The notes under the pieces are model-generated. The model did not search any database. It worked only from the letters and a program-made list of their open reading frames with translations, and was not told the DNA's origin. Of a stretch of DNA of 64,000 bases, positions 59,686 to 64,000 are shown one piece after another. The DNA lies in the NCBI GenBank assembly GCA_030770545.1, contig CM061096.1, positions 9,839,501 through 9,903,500 on the forward strand, in the 5' to 3' direction. Every line of letters begins with the position of its first letter. Within the stretch, counting starts at the first letter, position 1. Source of the DNA: Macropodus opercularis. Taxonomy: Eukaryota > Chordata > Actinopteri > Anabantiformes > Osphronemidae. A program made the translations under genes and the position numbers.

Positions 59686-60406
59686 ATGCTCACCGCGAAA
59701 GACAAGGCCAATGTGGCGGCTTTATGGGCCAAAATTGAGTCCAAGGCTGGCGACCTGGGCGCTGAAGCACTGGGCAGGTAAGAAGAAAGAAAGAAATATT
59801 AATTTAAATTTGTGAAGTGCTATGATGCGTCATGTATTTATTATAATACAAGAATTATATAGAATTTGGTGATTTTCTGAGTTTGTTTGTTTATCTTTAT
59901 TTGTCTAACTATGCATTTCCTCATTGTTCTGTGCTCTTAGGATGCTGGTTGCCTACCCCCCAACCAAGACCTACTTTACCCACTGGGGACAGAGTGAGTT
60001 GGTTCCCATGTCCTCAAAGGTGAAGCAACATGGTGCCACCATCATGGGAGCCGTGGGCAAGTGCGTCAAAGGCATCGACGATCTCTCCGGAACTTTGAGC
60101 GCCCTCAGTGACCTGCATGCCTTCAGGCTCCGGGTGGATCCTGTCAACTTTAAGGTAACGTAAAAGCGTGGTGGTCTTTGAAGTTATTAATCACAGATCG
60201 ATAAGTGATATTATTCAGTGTACAGATCTAGTTGTCTCGCCATCAGCTGATGTGTTTTTTCTTTCTCACATCCACAGATCCTGGCTCACAACCTCATCCT
60301 GGCTGTGGCCATGTACTTCCCTGCAGACTTCACCCCAGAGATGCATGTCTCACTGGACAAGTTCCTGAGCGCTCTGGCTATTGCTCTGTCTGAGAAGTAC
60401 CGTTAA
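59686..60406 (+). CDS. hba: Alpha-type haemoglobin subunit with extended CD loop (globin gene 4)
   Basis: Three exons (59686-59777, 59941-60154, 60278-60406) give 144 aa. Markers are MLTAKDKANVAALWAK, MLVAYPPTKTYFTHW, VKQHGATI (distal His), LSDLHAFRLRVDP (proximal His) and ALSEKYR at the C-terminus. Exon 2 is 214 bases against 208 in gene 1: the CD region reads HWGQSELVPMSSKVKQHG, two residues longer. The residue after Met is Leu rather than the usual Ser. It pairs head-to-head with beta gene 3. AATAAA at 60487-60492 is its poly(A) signal. Confidence 0.95.
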
Positions 60407-60486
60407 ACTCCAGAGACACAGAAGCATCGACTGCTTCCACAGCGAGTCTAACAAAGCCGACAAGACGTCCTATTAGGAGCTTGATC

Positions 60487-60492
60487 AATAAA
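60487..60492 (+). terminator. Poly(A) signal of globin gene 4
   Basis: AATAAA, about 80 bases past the stop codon. Confidence 0.7.
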
Positions 60493-60573
60493 AATGTTGA
60501 CTTAAAACTGCCAAGTATCCGTTTCTTTATGTTCCTGTCTGGAAGGAAATGAAATGAAATTGGTAAAGGTTAT

Positions 60574-60648
60574 AAATAAAATAAAATAAAATAAAATAAA
60601 ATAAAATAAAATAAAATAAAATAAAATAAAATAAAATAAAATAAAATA
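60574..60648. repeat. (AAATA)n microsatellite
   Basis: About 15 tandem copies of an AAATA unit shortly after the 3' end of globin gene 4. Confidence 0.9.
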
Positions 60649-60649
60649 A

Positions 60650-61325
60650 TTCTCATCTTAACGTTACTTTTGACTAACCTACCTGTCCAGCAGTGGTCTT
60701 TGCATAAGCTACTCACCATAGTAAGAGCTAATGAACAATCCCAAAGCAATTATCATCACTTTGGTTATTTCTAAGGAAACATTATATGTTTTGGTTGGAG
60801 CATAAACATTGCTGCATGTCACATATATGATGAAATATAAATTAAATGGTCGCGATAATAATAAGTGGTCGAGATACTTTTCTTAAAGAGAAAAACATGT
60901 GTTTATTACAATATTTGCATTTACACATTTGAACTCCAGTTTCATCATTCACTAATTAAATTTGAGGTCTTGTAAGTCAGATCTTTACACATGTTTAACA
61001 AAGTGACATTGAAATGGGAGTTTGAGTCATTGTCTTTAAGACACACTCTGTGGTTATATGTTTATAGAGCAGAAACTGTTTAGTTGTTTTTAAGATTAAC
61101 TGCAGTATAAATACAGTAAAACTACACCTTCCCTCTCCAATGACACCAACCTGAAGACAGAACTAGCGTAAGATCCAAAACAGATCTTGAATAGGTTGGA
61201 TTCAGGCATCAGAAAACACAAAGTTTGTTTACATTTAAAACATCTTTGTTTGAACACTATTCCCTTTTTCTAAATAACTTTTCCGTAGACAGAAGTTGTT
61301 AAACTAAGATTATACAAAGTTTTCC
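60650..61325. other. AT-rich intergenic DNA right of the globin cluster
   Basis: No exon, RNA gene or mobile element was recognised. Confidence 0.5.
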
Positions 61326-61383
61326 CTATCTGCCCATCCAGAGCTCCCCGCCCAAATAAATTATCATGTCGGACTTAATATGA
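61326..61383 (+). promoter_or_regulatory. GATA/GC-box module, copy 2
   Basis: CTATCT (GATA site on the minus strand, 61326-61331) is followed 20 bases on by CCCCGCCCAAATAAATTATC and GGACTTAATATGA, the same order and orientation as at 57357-57420. A CCAAT lies downstream near 61457. No gene is adjacent, so this may be a free-standing element or the relic of a duplicated promoter. Confidence 0.5.
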
Positions 61384-62278
61384 CGAACGTTGTTTTAATG
61401 ATAATTTATATCATTGCAACAAATTAATGGGACCTCGCCCGCAGCAACGTCAAAGTGGCCAATGTGGTTTTAAAACGAAAGATAGACATTTGTTTTTAAA
61501 CGAATATAATCTCGCTTTATACCAACTCAACCAGCAAATCACATTGTAGATGTTTAAAAATTGTTTGTATTTCTATAACTTAAGTGTCTATTCTACAATT
61601 TGGCATTTAAAGCCTGAGAAACATTTAACACTACTACACTAAAAAAAGAAAAGTTCAATAACCATGATTTTATCATAGATCCTTTAATGCGTCTCATGAA
61701 ACCAAGTAAACACAGCCCGTCTTGAACAGGTTGATTGAACACCACATATAGCTGTTAAGAAATAATTTGTTATGTTCATTTATTATCATTTTGTTGTATC
61801 TAAATGTTTGTTTCTGCTTCCATGTAGGTTAGTAAATGTATTTGTAATTCGCTCAACATCAGTAACTTTAGCAAGTTCAGTCTTGTTGCATGAACTTCTT
61901 CCTTCCTTCACTAAAATCACTTTTGTTCAAGGAACTAACAGGCCTGTTTACTTTTCTCAATTAGATTTTTTAGTCAAATTGTACATGAAATAACAAATTA
62001 TACAAAAATACAAAGATAAAAACACAAAAACTATTTAACAGTTTTACAATAATTGACTAACATACATGAACAAAGGCTTAAAACATTTCCTGACCATGTC
62101 ACACATTTGTTTTACTGTGTTGTCACTACTAACAATAACAATAACAATAACAATAATTTACCATTTTAATTTATGAAGTATATGAAAAATCACTTTAAAT
62201 CCTGTGGCAAACAAGACTTCAGTGGTTGAGTATAGGGCCTGTTTAGAAGGAATCTTTTATTTATATTATGTTTACTGA
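61384..62278. other. AT-rich intergenic DNA
   Basis: No gene was recognised. A short (AACAAT)n repeat is at about 62130-62155. Confidence 0.5.
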
Positions 62279-63804
62279 CACTGCAAAGAAAGGTCTGCAA
62301 TATTAACAGCATTACTGTAGAATTAATATTATTATAAAACTGTAAAAGGACAAATAATAAAATACAGTTTCATTTACAGTAATGTTTTGTATATCACAAA
62401 GGTAAACTCTGTTTTCAGGGCCTTGAAACCTTTTCATGTTTGCCAGCCTGGTCTCCCACCGGTTTAGGTCATGACATATTTGAAGGTGCCGTGTTGTACC
62501 TGAAACACTGGTTTACTTATTCCTACTTGAACAGGCGCAACAAGCAGTTCAAATACAAAGGGTCTGATGCTCTCACAAAGCCATCTGCTGTCAGCTCTGA
62601 CGTGTCCAAGCTTTCTGGTCAAGCTGTTCAAAACTGGAATTTCTAAAGGTTGCTGCCTCTGGTAACTGGTGGCAAAATGCAAAATCCAGTCTCCAGCTCA
62701 AAGATATACTTGATATGATTTGTGCACAAATGATTTCTGTGTCACAAGTAGCTTATCTTAACATTATCAACCACGAGCATTTAGAATCAAGAAAGTGTTT
62801 GTTTCCTGACTCTCCATCAAAACCTAAACACCATTTCATGCGGTATTGTCCATCACTGATTTTGAAATTTGGCCCATTTAGGTTATGGACTATGCGTTTT
62901 GAAAGCAGCCAGCTACTTTAAGAGACGTGCCAGGTATTTGAAAAACTTTAAAAACATCTGCTTCTCCTTATCTGAAAGACATCAGATGTTTCAGGCACAT
63001 CTTTCTGCTGGGCTAGGATGCAGTCAGCCTCCACAAGTGAAGACAGCTGTAGATTTTACCCAGACCTTCACAGTGATGCCATTAAACAGGCAGTGAGGGG
63101 GGTTGGCTTTTTAGAAAGCTAAAATGCTAATGGCAGCCTGTAGTTTGGTTTGGTTTAAGGTCCTAAAACTCTAAGCTTTTACTCTACTTTTGAAGTTTCT
63201 ATATTTATATTTTGTAGTCTGTTGTACTGACCTAAGATGATAACCCACAGGTTTTACTTCCAACTCAACTGGAGGATCATTATCTGCTTTCATGGTCAGT
63301 ATTGGATCATTATTTATGTAAGTTGTATTCTGATTTTCATTGCAATAAATAACTTAAAGACATCTAATTACTGAAGGAGTTTGTGTGCACATTAACACTC
63401 GTGGTATATGTTTCTTTGCCTCAGTAATGCTGCTAAAAATACACAATTCTGACTTAAATTGTACATAACACTGCAGTAATAATACAGTCTAATGAGGCTT
63501 TTACAGTAAAAAAGAGTTGTTTGCATGGTATATTTCTGTAAAGATAACTGTAAATTAGTGTACAGTAAACATTTAATGTAATTTATGTAAATCTTGTTTT
63601 TAAAGCAGCATAACACAAATTTAGATTTACTTGTTTGCAATGTATTTTGTACTGTTTTAAAATGTAAAGTAAAGTATTGTTCAGTAAACTGATTTACGTG
63701 TCTATATTATTTTTTATACTTATTTATTTATTTATACTGAATTATTCTGGCAACCCAACTGCCAGCGTTTTTGAAAACTACGGATTTTCATTTATTTTAC
63801 AGTG
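62279..63804. mobile_element. Decayed DNA transposon, possibly CACTA/EnSpm-like
   Basis: The left end starts CACTGCAAAGAAAG (62279). The right end, read inward on the minus strand from 63804, is CACTGTAAAATAAA, matching at 10 of 14 positions. Repeats of ACTGTAA/TTTACAGT crowd both subterminal zones (about 62310-62385 and 63470-63570). A broken transposase-like coding relic lies between. CACTG ends with subterminal repeats fit CACTA/EnSpm elements, but no matching 3-base target duplication was seen (tga versus tat), so boundaries and class are tentative. Confidence 0.45.
62440..63096 (+). pseudogene. Broken transposon-type ORF common in fish genomes
   Basis: Three frames carry one decayed protein. 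The first reads GLGHDIFEGAV, RRNKQFKYKGSDA and KLSGQAVQNW before a stop. It resumes with ISVSQVAYLN and PSKPKHHFMRYCPSLILKFGP, then shifts frame to RLWTMRFESS, then RARYLKNFKNICFSLSERHQM. I recognise this order (HDIFEG, KHH, GP-LWTMRFE, LKNFKN) from repetitive fish proteins. I recall no gene name, and the superfamily is uncertain. At least one stop and frame shifts make it non-coding. Confidence 0.65.
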
Positions 63805-64000
63805 TATGCATTAGCGCTTTAAACACAGTGAAACTATGTGGATCAATCAATGGAATCGCTGTTGTAGATGAGGGTTGGTTACATTTTGTAGTAAGTATTA
63901 TTGATTTAGCGCTTCGCAGCTGAACTGCATGGTCTGTTTTGTATAGTTTATTAGTTACATAACACAAGGGGGGCAAAGGTATTTCAGATAATCTGGCGTT
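63805..64000. other. Unannotated right edge
   Basis: Short stretch with no recognised feature. Confidence 0.5.

Noticed and set aside
1..64000. CRISPR arrays, bacterial operons, phage or viral genes
   Set aside because: No direct-repeat/spacer structure and no such genes; the content is a vertebrate chromosome with spliced genes.

Overview
The window is vertebrate genomic DNA, most likely from a teleost fish and probably a percomorph. Introns are GT/AG, simple-sequence repeats are common, aanat2 is present, and alpha- and beta-globin genes lie together in one cluster. I read it as the teleost MN (mpg-nprl3) haemoglobin locus with its flanking genes. Gene models were built by eye from reading frames, splice sites and conserved protein motifs. 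Wherever all coding exons are present, the phases close to an integral protein.

Layout: the last exon of polr3k (+, 398-525) converges on cdip1 (-, 2280-4350, CpG-type 5' end near 5.2-5.4 kb). mgrn1 (+, 6798-11790) and the pineal melatonin enzyme gene aanat2 (+, 15644-16568) follow. rhbdf1/iRhom1 (-, coding 17724-23663) has a probable noncoding first exon near 37.1 kb behind a 13.4 kb intron. mpg (+, 42383-43661) and nprl3 (-, 44376-51446) converge. A decayed non-LTR retrotransposon 3' end (about 52.1-52.8 kb) separates nprl3 from four intact globin genes: alpha (-, 53033-54098), beta (-, 56318-57067), beta (-, 58217-58855) and alpha (+, 59686-60406). The last two form a head-to-head beta/alpha pair. 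The right edge (62.3-63.8 kb) holds a decayed DNA transposon with probable terminal and subterminal repeats.

Functional logic: an nprl3 intron (48489-48640) carries an NF-E2/MARE site, several CACCC boxes and two GATA sites. This is the composition and intronic position of the major alpha-globin enhancer (HS-40/MCS-R2) of other vertebrates, so the housekeeping gene nprl3 hosts the control element for the globins to its right. CTCF-like motifs in nprl3 and in the globin interval could bound this domain. A GATA plus GC-box module occurs twice among the globins (57357-57420 and 61326-61383).

Most notable observations: (1) the globin enhancer candidate; (2) a beta-globin that has replaced both classic Root/Bohr residues (Ser F9 and C-terminal His) with Tyr, beside a beta gene that keeps both; (3) the duplicated erythroid-like module; (4) frame-preserving cassette exons in rhbdf1 (36 codons), nprl3 (13 codons) and mgrn1 (9 codons); (5) the CTCF-like motif arrangement; (6) the transposon-like element at the right edge. 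No tRNA, rRNA or CRISPR structure was seen.
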